DNA of 35,880 nucleotides from Entamoeba histolytica HM-1:IMSS (Eukaryota > Evosea > Mastigamoebida > Endamoebidae), in NCBI RefSeq assembly GCF_000208925.1, contig NW_001915001.1, positions 6,762-42,641 of the forward strand, read 5' to 3'. The translations under genes and the position numbers were made by a program. The notes under the pieces were generated by a model, which saw only the letters and a program-made list of their open reading frames with translations, searched no databases and was not told the DNA's origin. Numbering within the stretch: position 1 is the first letter of the stretch; every line of letters starts with the position of its first letter. This document shows, piece after piece, positions 19,668-29,043 of this stretch.

Positions 19668-21299
19668 TTATTGAACAACAAGTTCTACAGTAATATCATT
19701 AAAATCTTCATGTTTTAAGGCAGTAATAACAGCACTACGTATAGTAGTGGAATCAACTTCTGGGAAAATAGAAATGACTGTTGTAGCAACTAAACAACTT
19801 TCAGAAAATTCCCATAAATTTAACTTAATAACATCTTTAACACCAGCAATTTGATTGAGTTTAGATTTAATTAAATCATCATCATACCCTTTAGGAACTG
19901 ATTGTAATAACATTGAAGCAGAATTTTTTAATAGTGGAAGTACACTACAAAAAATCATTGCTGAAAGACATAATGAACAAATAGGATCTGAAATAACCCA
20001 TCCAAAATACTCTACTAAATAAGATGAAATAATAACTCCAACTGAACCTAATGTATCAGAAAGAACATGTAAAAATATACCTTCCATATTATTATCTTTT
20101 GCTTTCTTTTTCTTTGGTTGATTTAAATGTATTGGACAATTACAATTTGAAATTTCTATATCTTCATCAGTGTCACGAAAAGCGAAGACACCAATGATAT
20201 TAACTAATAATCCAAGGAAACTTACCATCAATAATGCATCAACTTTAATATCTGATGGATGAATTAAACGATGAATACTTTCTAATAAGACAAAAAATGC
20301 AATATATACCAAGAACAATGCATTAACAAATCCAGATAATGTCTCTGATCTACCATATCCATAAGTGAATAATCTGTCTGGAGCCCATCGTGCTATAACC
20401 GTAGCTACTAATCCCATTGCCAATGCCACACAATCAAATAACATATGAAATCCATCAGATATTAATCCTAATGATCCACTCCACCACCCATAAGCAACTT
20501 CAACAAACATAAAGGCTAAATTTATTAAGAAATAATAAAATAATTTTCTACTCTTTGGATGACCAATTGTTTGTTGTAATCCTCGAGTAAATAATACCTT
20601 TAATGGGATATTAATTCTCATCATTCCTGAAGAACCACCAATTGAAAACAATTGCATATCATTATTTGTAGGTAATGAAATATACCATAAAGGAATAATT
20701 ACTAATATTGGTAACAAAGAAGTTCCTCGAAGGAAGTTGGATATTATACATGTTATAACAATAGAGACATGACGATATTGTGGGTCATGAGATAAGGGAA
20801 TATGAACAAGGAATGATATTATAATTGATAAAATTTGAGGGATATATCCATTAACTACTTTAACTGGTAAAAAGTAAACAATTACACATAATGGTAATAA
20901 TGCCAATGATTGACTTAATGGAATTGTTTGCTTTTTTCTTAACACATATTGGAATGGAATACATATTAATGGAATAATACTCCACCAACTCAAAGAAAAG
21001 ATATGAAGAATAATATGAAGAATTAATACTGTTGGAGATGATATAGGTAATAATGTAGCAAGTGATGTTGAAGGATGAACCATTAATGAAAGGGTCGATA
21101 AGAAGAAATGTATTAATTGGAGATAAATAATTCTGTTATGATTTGTAAATAATAATTTGTAATTATTAATATTAAATTGGGACAAAAATGTTTGAAGGGA
21201 AATTGAAATAAAAAGTATTGTTGGAGAAATAAATATTTCATTATTTAAACAACACAAACATATCATGAATTGAAATAAAGGAATGGGACTAGGAATCAT
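19668..21299 (-). CDS. Zinc transporter of the cation diffusion facilitator family (ZnT5/Msc2-like)
   Basis: In this 543-residue protein residues about 245-440 carry the CDF core of six membrane helices. The metal-site motifs are HxxxD in SDGFHMLFD (helix 2) and HVLSD (helix 5). A typical C-terminal cytosolic ferredoxin-like domain follows. Before the core are about 230 residues of extra hydrophobic segments, six or more helices. That extended N-terminus is the hallmark of ZnT5 and yeast Msc2, which work in the early secretory pathway and supply zinc to ER/Golgi enzymes. The His-rich loop between helices 4 and 5 is short, with NCNCPIHLN instead of long His runs. Intact and single-exon. Substrate zinc is inferred from the HD/HD residues. 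Confidence 0.88.
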   Translation of the reverse strand: MIPSPIPLFQFMICLCCLNNEIFISPTILFISISLQTFLSQFNINNYKLLFTNHNRIIYLQLIHFFLSTLSLMVHPSTSLATLLPISSPTVLILHIILHIFSLSWWSIIPLICIPFQYVLRKKQTIPLSQSLALLPLCVIVYFLPVKVVNGYIPQILSIIISFLVHIPLSHDPQYRHVSIVITCIISNFLRGTSLLPILVIIPLWYISLPTNNDMQLFSIGGSSGMMRINIPLKVLFTRGLQQTIGHPKSRKLFYYFLINLAFMFVEVAYGWWSGSLGLISDGFHMLFDCVALAMGLVATVIARWAPDRLFTYGYGRSETLSGFVNALFLVYIAFFVLLESIHRLIHPSDIKVDALLMVSFLGLLVNIIGVFAFRDTDEDIEISNCNCPIHLNQPKKKKAKDNNMEGIFLHVLSDTLGSVGVIISSYLVEYFGWVISDPICSLCLSAMIFCSVLPLLKNSASMLLQSVPKGYDDDLIKSKLNQIAGVKDVIKLNLWEFSESCLVATTVISIFPEVDSTTIRSAVITALKHEDFNDITVELVVQ

Positions 21300-21448
21300 T
21301 ACTATTTTACTTCACTTTAGTATTTTTTGTTTTTTTCTTTTAATTTTTTTTTAAGATCCTCTACCTTAAAGATATTCTTTCAAAACAATAATTAAAATTA
21401 TAATTTACTATTTTTTTTATTAATTATTAATTTAATGAAAGAAAAATA

Positions 21449-22939
21449 TTAATTTTCAATTAAATCATACTTTGAAGGAATAGGTTCTTGCTCTAAATGT
21501 TTAGACAGAAATTTAAAAACAGATTTGGGAATTGGATTTGGATTAGAATTTCCTGGCTTAAATTCTTGTAATATTTTTAATAATAAATTGTATTTGACAG
21601 TTGGAAATACTTCTTCTTTTAATTTCATAAGATCAACATCTAATGGCATTGTTAGTAAACGAGATACCTCAATAATAGGGATAAATTCTTCTCTATATTT
21701 TCTTAATACAGTAACTTGGTCCATTTCATTCTGAATACAAACCCCAAAATAATTTAATTGAAATCCTTTTGAACCATCAACATTATGTGAATCTACAATC
21801 CCTTCAAAAATAGAATAAATAGAGAAATGGAACAATTGTCTAATAAAAGAATTAGCATATGTTGAACTAATTTTACAGACTGACTCATACACAGATGATA
21901 TAAAACGGACATAAGCTGTAGCAATTCCTTCTTCAAAATTAGATTTTGTAGAGTCAAATGCTGTAGATAAAATTAAATTTTTTAACATTCCTTCAACACG
22001 TTCTTGAACTAATTTTGTTAGTCGTTTTTTTGTATCTTTCAGTGCCTTTTCAATTTGTAATTTACATTGACTTTCTATATTATTTTCTTCTTCAAATCCA
22101 AATTTAATTACTTTGAATGTTTCCAGAGTTTTGATTAACCAAACACAGTCAATCCAATCTTCCATACTTATTGGAATTATATTGAGTTCAATATGAGCAT
22201 CATTATCACTCCACCATTTCTTTAATAATTCAATAAAATTATCAATGCTATCAAAGTCACCTTTCATATTTTTTAAAGAATCAAAAATTTCTTGAAGATC
22301 AATTGGTCCAGTTGATGGTGGATATGTAACAACCATCAGCTGTTCATCTGTTTCTTCATCAATATCATTTACCATATCTTCAAGGGTTCTAGGAATTTCA
22401 AGACTATTATCAATCTTTTTTGGTATTATATTTTCTTCTTCCTCTTCTGATTCAATTTGTTTAAATCCTACCATCTTAACTTTCTTTTCATCTGAATTAT
22501 TAGCATACGTTATGTCAGTAAGTGTGTCTTTATTCCATATTGTTAAATGACATTCAAATGAAAAATCACTTTTCTCAGCTTTGATTTTAATACTTATTTC
22601 ACGTTTAATTCTAATAGTTGTAAATGGAGATAAATCAATAAATCCAGTTCCAAAATTTATTTCTTTCTTTTTTTTTTGACTAGTTATGTTTTGTATTAAC
22701 ATAAATTTTAAATTTTGTTTTGTAATTTTTGTTCCATAGAGTTTCACTTCATTACAGAGAACTTCTATTATATCATTCTCAGTTCCAGTGATTGTTCTAT
22801 TTGAACATTTTAAATTCTCAATCACACCTTTCATATTTGAAAATGACCATTTCAATAAAAAATCTCCATCATCACTAGGAACATTCTTTAGATAATTAAT
22901 TTGAACTTCCATAACGCATTTATTTTGTCCTTTCTTCAT
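21449..22939 (-). CDS. NT-C2 domain protein with DIL-like C-terminus
   Basis: In this 496-residue protein residues 1-140 look like an NT-C2 (EEIG/EHBP1-type) domain: a beta-rich fold starting KCVMEVQINYLKNVP, with the conserved GTGFIDLSPFTT-like strand and a final FECHLTIW. An acidic linker (about 155-200) follows. A helical C-terminal region (about 330-470) resembles the Dilute (DIL) cargo-binding domain of class V myosins, with a GxQLNYxG segment and IIEVSRLLTMPL. NT-C2 domains bind membranes or act in endosomal and actin-linked traffic, and DIL domains bind cargo adaptors. Fusion of the two without a motor is seen in some fungal and protist proteins. No catalytic motif is present. The DIL call is weaker than the C2 call. 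Confidence 0.6.
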   Translation of the reverse strand: MKKGQNKCVMEVQINYLKNVPSDDGDFLLKWSFSNMKGVIENLKCSNRTITGTENDIIEVLCNEVKLYGTKITKQNLKFMLIQNITSQKKKKEINFGTGFIDLSPFTTIRIKREISIKIKAEKSDFSFECHLTIWNKDTLTDITYANNSDEKKVKMVGFKQIESEEEEENIIPKKIDNSLEIPRTLEDMVNDIDEETDEQLMVVTYPPSTGPIDLQEIFDSLKNMKGDFDSIDNFIELLKKWWSDNDAHIELNIIPISMEDWIDCVWLIKTLETFKVIKFGFEEENNIESQCKLQIEKALKDTKKRLTKLVQERVEGMLKNLILSTAFDSTKSNFEEGIATAYVRFISSVYESVCKISSTYANSFIRQLFHFSIYSIFEGIVDSHNVDGSKGFQLNYFGVCIQNEMDQVTVLRKYREEFIPIIEVSRLLTMPLDVDLMKLKEEVFPTVKYNLLLKILQEFKPGNSNPNPIPKSVFKFLSKHLEQEPIPSKYDLIEN

Positions 22940-23203
22940 AACAAGATTGATTTATTCATTTCAAGATAGTTTTATATCTTTTCGTTTTCGATTCTCATTT
23001 TTTAAAGAGTCAAGAAAGAATCACACAAAAAAAAAAAAATAAAAGAAGAAAATGTTATTAAAAATGTATAAAAAACACAACATTAAAAAGAATTAAGAAA
23101 GAATTAAAAAGAAATAATAAAAGAATTAAAAAAAATTAAAAGAAGAAAAAAAATTAGGTAAGAACCCTACTAAAACTAAAAAGTAGCAAACTGATCGGAA
23201 TCA

Positions 23204-23612
23204 ATGGCTAATATCAAGAAAGACATTAAAGCACCAGTCACTCCAAAAGTCTACAAGAACATTACAATTACCATTACTTCTACTAAGGTTAAAGCTGTTG
23301 AAAGTCTTTGTGCTGAAGTTAAAGAAAATGGAAAGAAGAAAGGTGTTCAAGTTAAAGGTCCAGTCAGAATCCCAACTAAAACTCTTAGAATCACCACTAG
23401 AAAGACTCCATGTGGTGAAGGTTCAAAAACCTGGGATCATTATCAAATGAGAATTTATAAGAGAGTTTTGTCTATGAAAACTACTCCAGAAACTGTTAAA
23501 GAAATTGTTTGTTAATTATTTTTAATTATTTTATTATTAAATTGTATTAATAATTTAGACTTCTCTCAAAGTTGAACCAGGAGTAGAACTTGAAGTTGCC
23601 ATGTTCGATTAA
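23204..23612 (+). CDS. RPS20: 40S ribosomal protein S20 (uS10), two exons
   Basis: Exon 1 is 23204-23506 and exon 2 is 23559-23612, split by a 52-nt intron (GTTTGT...TTTAG) in phase 0. Splicing joins KEI to [17 protein letters not shown], which matches the conserved S20 C-terminus (VEPGVEVEV-type), giving 118 residues, the family's normal length. Without splicing the protein would lose this tail. The body shows the uS10 pattern: [36 protein letters not shown], then [11 protein letters not shown]. It is part of the small ribosomal subunit head. A Lys/Arg-rich composition and regular codon use fit a highly expressed gene. The junction is supported by homology rather than by any transcript here. 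Confidence 0.96.
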
Positions 23613-23761
23613 GTAATCGGTTCTGATTAGTTGTTCTTTGGTTTTCTTTCTTTTTTAAAATAATAAAATTATAATATTTTATAATAAAAAAAATAGATTT
23701 AGTAAATTAATGGTGTAAAAGTTAGTGGAAAATTCCTTAAAAATACTGCTGAAAAGAAAAA

Positions 23762-23769
23762 AATGAACT
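23762..23769 (+). promoter_or_regulatory. GAAC-box core promoter element of the Rab gene
   Basis: AATGAACT lies about 28 bases before the Rab start codon. It is the same word as before the PDI gene and matches the GAAC element of E. histolytica core promoters. Assignment is by motif and position only. Confidence 0.5.
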
Positions 23770-23797
23770 GATATTTTTTATTTAATTATTCTATTGA

Positions 23798-24445
23798 ATG
23801 AGCGAAGGAAACACATATCAATTTAAAATAGTTTTATTAGGAGATAGTAGTGTTGGTAAATCTAGTATTGTCCTAAGAGTTTGTAAAGATGAATATAAAG
23901 AATTTCAAGAAAATACTATTGGTGCAGCATTTTTAACAAAAACTCTTATTGTTGATGGAGAGACTATAAAATTTGAAATTTGGGATACTGCTGGACAAGA
24001 AAGATATCATTCACTAACTCCAATGTATTATCGTGGAAGTAATGCTGCATTAGTTGTTTATGACATTACTTCAGACGTTTGTTTTCTCTTTTTGGTATTT
24101 AAATAGCAAAAGAGAGATCGACTAATAGAAATTTAGTCTTCTTTTATTCAAGCAAAAAAATGGATAGATGAATTAAGAGGATCAGGAAATGAAGCTATTA
24201 TCTTCTTAGTAGGTAATAAATGTGATTTGGATAATTCTCGTGTTATTACAAAAGAAGAAGCAGAAGGTTATGCACGTAGTTTATCTATAGATTACATTGA
24301 AACATCAGCAAAGGCAAATATTAATGTTAATGAACTATTTGATCAAATTGCAAGAAAGTTACCAAGAAATGAAAAGGGTTTGATTGATCCAGATGAAGTT
24401 GTTATTTCAAATAATAAAAATGAGAACAAAAAAGGTTGTTGCTGA
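23798..24445 (+). CDS. Rab5-type small GTPase, two exons
   Basis: Exon 1 is 23798-24076 and exon 2 is 24137-24445, split by a 60-nt intron (GTTTGT...TTTAG, phase 0). The join restores [15 protein letters not shown]. The protein has 195 residues with P-loop GDSSVGKS (15-22), switch [14 protein letters not shown] with the catalytic Gln, NKCD (120-123), ETSAK, and a C-terminal CC pair for double prenylation. The switch region [15 protein letters not shown] and the YHSL motif are characteristic of the Rab5/Rab21/Rab22 endosomal clade. It would regulate early endosome or phagosome maturation; in Entamoeba, Rab5 takes part in forming the prephagosomal vacuole. Which Entamoeba paralogue this is cannot be told here. 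Confidence 0.9.
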
Positions 24446-24630
24446 ATATCTTAAATAAATGAATTTTTGCTTATTCAATTTTTTTTTCTTTCTATCAGTT
24501 ATAACAATTTTCTATGAAATAAAATTTTCATGATAACTAAACCTAAATATTTAATATAGTTTTTAATTAATAATATTAACTATTATAATTATTCAATCAC
24601 AAAAATCAATCTATATTAGTTAAGATACAT

Positions 24631-25415
24631 TTAACTTTGTTGTAAAGGATCTTCAGAAGGAAGACAACTAATTTCATAAGACTCAGCTTCAGGTATTGGA
24701 CAATCAGGTGGTGTTATGTTAGGTTGTTGTGAAATAATCACACCTAAATAATCAGGACCAAAAACTACTATTATTTATGAATAATATTATTGGACTATAT
24801 TTAATATAAACAAACTTGAGCTGAGAGGTGCTGAGCATGAGATAGGAATTGTTTTTCCATTCAGTTGAAATTTGATTTGATGAAATGGTTTTGGATTTGG
24901 TGTTGATTTACAATAATACTTTTTTTTTGGAGGGTTACTTAAAGGGATATTTGGATCATCATAGACTTGTTGTTTCAATTGTATTAATTCAAGGTATCGC
25001 TCATGGTATTGATTTCTTTCAAAAGAAGTTTTAGAAGGATCTTTCATTGATTCGTCTATTTTTTTTATTTCTCCCTCTATTCTTTGTAACTAGGTAATTA
25101 GTATTCAATTTGATTATGGTTAGTAGTTTTATATTCAAACCTTCCTGTGTGGCCAACGCTTAATGCCTAAATCTCTACATAGTTTTTTAACTGATGTAGC
25201 TGACATACCTACAATACGAGCAACCTCTTGTAATGGCCTATTATAATTATTTTTTAGAACTAATGCAATTTCTTTTGCGGACTTTTTAGTGTCAGAAGAA
25301 TCTAAGAGCTGAATTAATTCCAGTATTGAGAGGGATTGAATTCCTTATGACAAAAGAAGAATAAAAAAGAAAACAAACAACGAACGTATTCAGTCGGTAC
25401 TGACTCACTTGACAT
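24631..25415 (-). CDS. RWP-RK domain transcription factor, four exons
   Basis: Read on the minus strand: exon 1 starts at ATG 25415; exon 2 ends at 25141; exon 3 is 25089-24816; exon 4 is 24767-24631, stop included. Introns are 25140-25090 (51 nt, GTTTGA...TAG) and 24815-24768 (48 nt, GTTTGT...TAG); the first intron's borders are unclear. Exon 2 encodes LQEVARIVGMSATSVKKLCR, DLGIKRWPHRK, and exon 3 resumes LQRIE, giving an intact RWP-RK helix-turn-helix. The family binds DNA and is best known for plant NIN-like proteins and green algal gamete regulators, with members also in amoebozoans. The remainder (Gln/Lys helices, then a Pro-rich C-terminus) is unrecognised. A perfect TATA-like box precedes exon 1. 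The DNA-binding role is well supported; targets are unknown. Confidence 0.82.
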
Positions 25416-25438
25416 TCTAATTCTTCTTGATAAAACTA

Positions 25439-25448
25439 GTTTAAATAC
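25439..25448 (-). promoter_or_regulatory. TATA-like element of the RWP-RK gene
   Basis: On the minus strand the bases read GTATTTAAAC, an exact match to the Entamoeba TATA consensus GTATTTAAA(G/C). It lies 24 bases before the RWP-RK start codon, the usual distance given the very short 5' UTRs of this genus. Confidence 0.65.
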
Positions 25449-25624
25449 TCAAATGAGATAAAATCTTATCACAACTCACAAGGAATGGTCAAAAGAATTT
25501 TTCTTTTTTTTTTTTTATCAAAACAAAAAATTTTTGTAATAAAAAGCACAAATAAAACCTAATATCAAAAAGATAAAAGTCAGGAAGGAACTTGAAAAAA
25601 TAAATAAGATATGAACCAGTTAGG

Positions 25625-25638
25625 GTTATATTTAAGAG
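25625..25638 (+). promoter_or_regulatory. TATA-like element of the ALY/REF gene
   Basis: GTTATATTTAAGAG lies about 38 bases before the ALY/REF start codon at 25676. If it is the TATA box, transcription starts after the out-of-frame ATG at 25611. That would explain why the conserved protein starts at the second ATG. Confidence 0.4.
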
Positions 25639-25675
25639 ATTTAAAAACTATTATTTCATCATTAAACCTTACACA

Positions 25676-26629
25676 ATGGAAAGAAGAAGATATGGTAATA
25701 GATCATTCTCAAATTCAAGAAGGTATAGAAATAATGACCAAAGAACTAATGGAGACTCAATGCCACCAAGAAGAACTAAAAATGATAAGGAAGTTTCAGC
25801 ACCACAATATGTTAAAGTCCGAGTAACAAATCTTGGACCAAAGGTTACTGAAGAAGATATAAATGTTTGTAGTCTTTTCTTTTGAAATGAAAATGAAAAG
25901 TATATAGTTATTGTTCAATTTGATAAGATATGGTGATATTCTTTTTAAAGAAGATAATAAATAAAAAGTACCGTGAACAAGTAATTATAGTTTAAGAAAT
26001 TGATTACTTTATTGAACGGATAACGACAAATTGAATAGTTTTAATTATATTAATGTAGTAATAAAGAAAGAAATAAAAATAGATAATTGATATAATAGAA
26101 ATTATGCTCTATGAATAAAGTAGAACCATTAAAAGTCTTTTTAAAATCACAACAAGATGGAAATAATGTTGCTACAGTTCTTTTTAAAACAGAAGAAGAT
26201 GCTAATAAAATTATTAATGCATATAAAAATGTAGAATTTGATGGTAAATTAATGAATTTTGAAATTATTTCAACAAAAAGCCAACAAGGATATCATAATG
26301 ATAGAAGAAGACGTTTCCATGATGGAAGAAATAGACAAAGACAATTTGGAGGAATGAGAAGAGGATTTAGAAATAGTTTGATTGATAATGTTACTAGAGA
26401 AATTATTAGAAGAGAACGTATGTACGAACAAAGTCTTTATGGAAATAGAGGAAGATTTGATGGTAGAAGAGGATTAAATCATATTGGTAGAAGACATATG
26501 AACCACAACAATAGAAGAAATGACAATAGAATAAAAAGAAATACAAATGAAAGAAGACAACCAAGAATGTCTTATGAAAAGAGATTGGAGAATATGAATT
26601 CCAAATTAGAGGCTTATATGAAGTCTTAA
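25676..26629 (+). CDS. ALY/REF (Yra1) mRNA export adaptor, two exons
   Basis: Exon 1 is 25676-25864 and exon 2 is 26099-26629, separated by a 234-nt intron (GTTTGT...TAATAG, phase 0). The product is about 239 residues. The N-terminus is Arg-rich. The RRM begins VKVRVTNLGPKVTEEDIN and continues across the junction with a PLKVFL strand, then VATVLFKTEEDANKII and a final NFEII strand. An Arg/Gly-rich region follows. The last residues, EKRLENMNSKLEAYMKS, resemble the C-terminal UAP56-binding motif of ALY (ELDAQLDAY type). ALY/REF couples splicing to nuclear export through the TREX complex and Nxf1. The N-terminal UAP56-binding motif is not seen. The intron is four to five times longer than any other in the window. 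Confidence 0.85.
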
Positions 26630-27570
26630 TGGAATAACATTGATTTAATTTTAATAATTTTTTAATTATTTTAAAACTATTTTACAAATAATAATAAAGA
26701 AAATATTAAAATTATTATTAGATAATATTATTATTTTTTTTTATTTCTTCTAAAAAGTATTTTAAGGCAATTCAATACTTATCTCCATTAAAACTTATAT
26801 TAAATTATTCAAATAATTCATTTCAAAGAAATTATACTGTAATTAATAAATCAAAATATTGTGTTTATTAAACTTATTGGTTAAATATATCTAAGTATGT
26901 TATAGATTACTACTATATAAAGATGATTCATACTTTTTAAAGTAATAGATCTTTTTAGCTTCATTATAAATTTGATATTCCTATAACATTTATTTTAAAT
27001 GTATTTTGTTATTATTTTATTTATTTTTTCATAAAAAGTACAAAACATCTTTTGAGTTGTTAAATATTTTTTCTCTTCATTATTAAGTTAGGTTAATATT
27101 ACAAAAAAGAAATATATAAGATACAATCATATCATATCTCCATCTGCTATTATTATAACAGCTAAACGCAATTCACTTTTGAATCATTTTTTTAGATAAG
27201 TTCATCACTAGATATACTATGTTTTATAAAGGTCAATACTTATGCTCTTTTTTGAGTCGTATTAGAGGAAAGTTGATGTTTTATTAAAACTATTTCAGAA
27301 TAATATAATACCTCACTCTTTATTCATTTTTGTAAATTTTTGTTTGTATGTATTAATAAATAAATAGCTAAACATTGTATTGTATTTCTTGTTATTAATG
27401 AGTTGAAGTTAATCTTCTTAAAAAACAAATTAATAAGAAAGACAATTATTCATTTTCATAATGTTTTATTATTTTTATAAGATAAGAAAAATAAAAAATA
27501 AGTTTTTATATTAAAACCTCATATAAAATGACTAAGTAGAACTTAAAAAATAGAAATTATTATTAAGAAA
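26630..27570. other. Intergenic region, no gene seen
   Basis: These 941 bases between ALY/REF and Npl4 are AT-rich with stops in all frames. I found no splice-linked coding, tRNA boxes or repeats of note. The last 50 bases contain AGTAGAACTT, a weak GAAC-like word before the Npl4 start. Confidence 0.5.
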
Positions 27571-28956
27571 ATGGATAGATGTGATCATGGACCGAATGTA
27601 AGATGTTTAAAATGTATGGCAAGAGATGCACAAAAGGCAGCTGAGTTAAAAAAGAAAGATTTGAATAAAACAGCACAAAACCCAAGTAATTCTACAAAAT
27701 TATCATCGTCATCTTCACAACAAGGGGAAAAGGTTTATACCGTTGGAGGTGGGGTTAAGAAAAATGCATCAACTCACTTCAGCTCTGGAGTCTATAGACT
27801 TGGTGATGGTGGACCAATTAAACCAGCGACACAAACTGCAAAAGGAAAGCCAGTTAAATGGCTTTGTAATCATCCTCCAGGACAAAAGTGTAGTAACTGT
27901 TTATGTCCAAAAGGAGCGGCTAATGTTAAAAGACAATGTAATCATCCACCAACAATGAAATGTCCTAATTGTATAGCCCCAGAAGAAGTTAAACCTAATC
28001 AACCACAACAACCTCGAATTTATTTTCCAGCTACATGTCCAAATCATGGTCCACATGGATGTTGTACATTATGTCTTGCAAAATGGGATTATGAAAAAGT
28101 CAGAATTCAAAAACAAGAAGCTGTATGTAAATTATGTCGTATGAATTTTATGGAAACAGACAATTTTCAAAGGTACGTATTTCAAAGAAGTTTTTATGTT
28201 AATAGAATTGGCATATTATATGGAACATTTAAACAAGACAGAGTACAAGTTGAAGCCATTTATGAACCACCTCAAGTTATAAATGAAGAAGGAGATTTTG
28301 AAATGAAACAAGAACAAACACTTTTACAAGTACAACAAATGGCAGTTGAACTTGGATTAGAACGTGTTGGTATTATTTTTTCACATGCAAGAAGAGAAGA
28401 AATTTTAACAAGTCGAGAAATTATTTCAGCAGCACAACGACAATTAGATTGGGATAAGAGGTGTGTAACAGTTGTTGTAACACCAAATGAAACAGGAAGT
28501 GAATCTAAAGTAGAATGTTATCAAGCATCAGAACAATTAATGGAATTAGTTAAAAAAGCAATAGTACAACCTAGTCAACCAAAAAATAATGAAATTAATT
28601 TAAAAGAATCAGTTTATTTATCACAAAAAGAAATTATGACTGTTGATCCAATAGTTTTTGTTTGTAATGTTCCAATTCGTGCATTTAAAGCAAAGACTAT
28701 GTTTTTATCATCTAAATATCCAATTGAAAATAGACCACAAGAAGATGTTACATTACTTCAATTTAAAAAATATTTTGAAAGTGTTAAAACACTTCCAATT
28801 TATCAACAAATTTCAGATTTTCATTTATTAGTATTTTGTTTAGATTATGGAGTGTTTAGTTCACTTCATTCTGTAAAAGAGTGTATTGTGAATAAAATAG
28901 AGAAACATGATATTAAAGAAGATATAAAACAATGGCTTGAAATGCCTTTGGATTGA
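27571..28956 (+). CDS. NPL4: Npl4, ubiquitin-binding cofactor of Cdc48/p97
   Basis: The protein has 461 residues. The zinc-binding region with CPNHGPHGCCTLC (from Cys156) and CKLC (186-189) matches the NPL4 zinc-finger domain. The MPN-minus domain has the family phrases RIGILYGTFKQDR, VEAIYEPPQ and ELGLERVGIIFSHARREEILTSREIISAAQ. Npl4 with Ufd1 forms the Cdc48/p97 adaptor that unfolds ubiquitylated proteins, for example in ER-associated degradation. The N-terminus is unusual: there is no ubiquitin-like (UBX-like) domain. Instead three short Cys/His clusters of the form C-x-H-x-P-x3-C-x2-C occur near residues 4, 99 and 123. C-terminal helices are present. It is single-exon and intact. Confidence 0.9.
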   Translation: MDRCDHGPNVRCLKCMARDAQKAAELKKKDLNKTAQNPSNSTKLSSSSSQQGEKVYTVGGGVKKNASTHFSSGVYRLGDGGPIKPATQTAKGKPVKWLCNHPPGQKCSNCLCPKGAANVKRQCNHPPTMKCPNCIAPEEVKPNQPQQPRIYFPATCPNHGPHGCCTLCLAKWDYEKVRIQKQEAVCKLCRMNFMETDNFQRYVFQRSFYVNRIGILYGTFKQDRVQVEAIYEPPQVINEEGDFEMKQEQTLLQVQQMAVELGLERVGIIFSHARREEILTSREIISAAQRQLDWDKRCVTVVVTPNETGSESKVECYQASEQLMELVKKAIVQPSQPKNNEINLKESVYLSQKEIMTVDPIVFVCNVPIRAFKAKTMFLSSKYPIENRPQEDVTLLQFKKYFESVKTLPIYQQISDFHLLVFCLDYGVFSSLHSVKECIVNKIEKHDIKEDIKQWLEMPLD

Positions 28957-29043
28957 TTTTAATTATTATAACAAAATAATTATTTACTTTTATTTTATTT
29001 ATTTTTTATTATGAATAACATAATATTAAAAAAATTTTGTTAC

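Noticed and set aside
23600..23622. Small hairpin CGATT-AAGT-AATCG after S20
   Set aside because: It overlaps the S20 stop codon in exon 2, is only 5 bp, and is not separate from coding sequence.
25611..25826. 71-residue frame starting upstream of ALY/REF
   Set aside because: It overlaps the Arg-rich ALY/REF N-terminus in another frame, has no motif, and its ATG lies before the likely TATA box.
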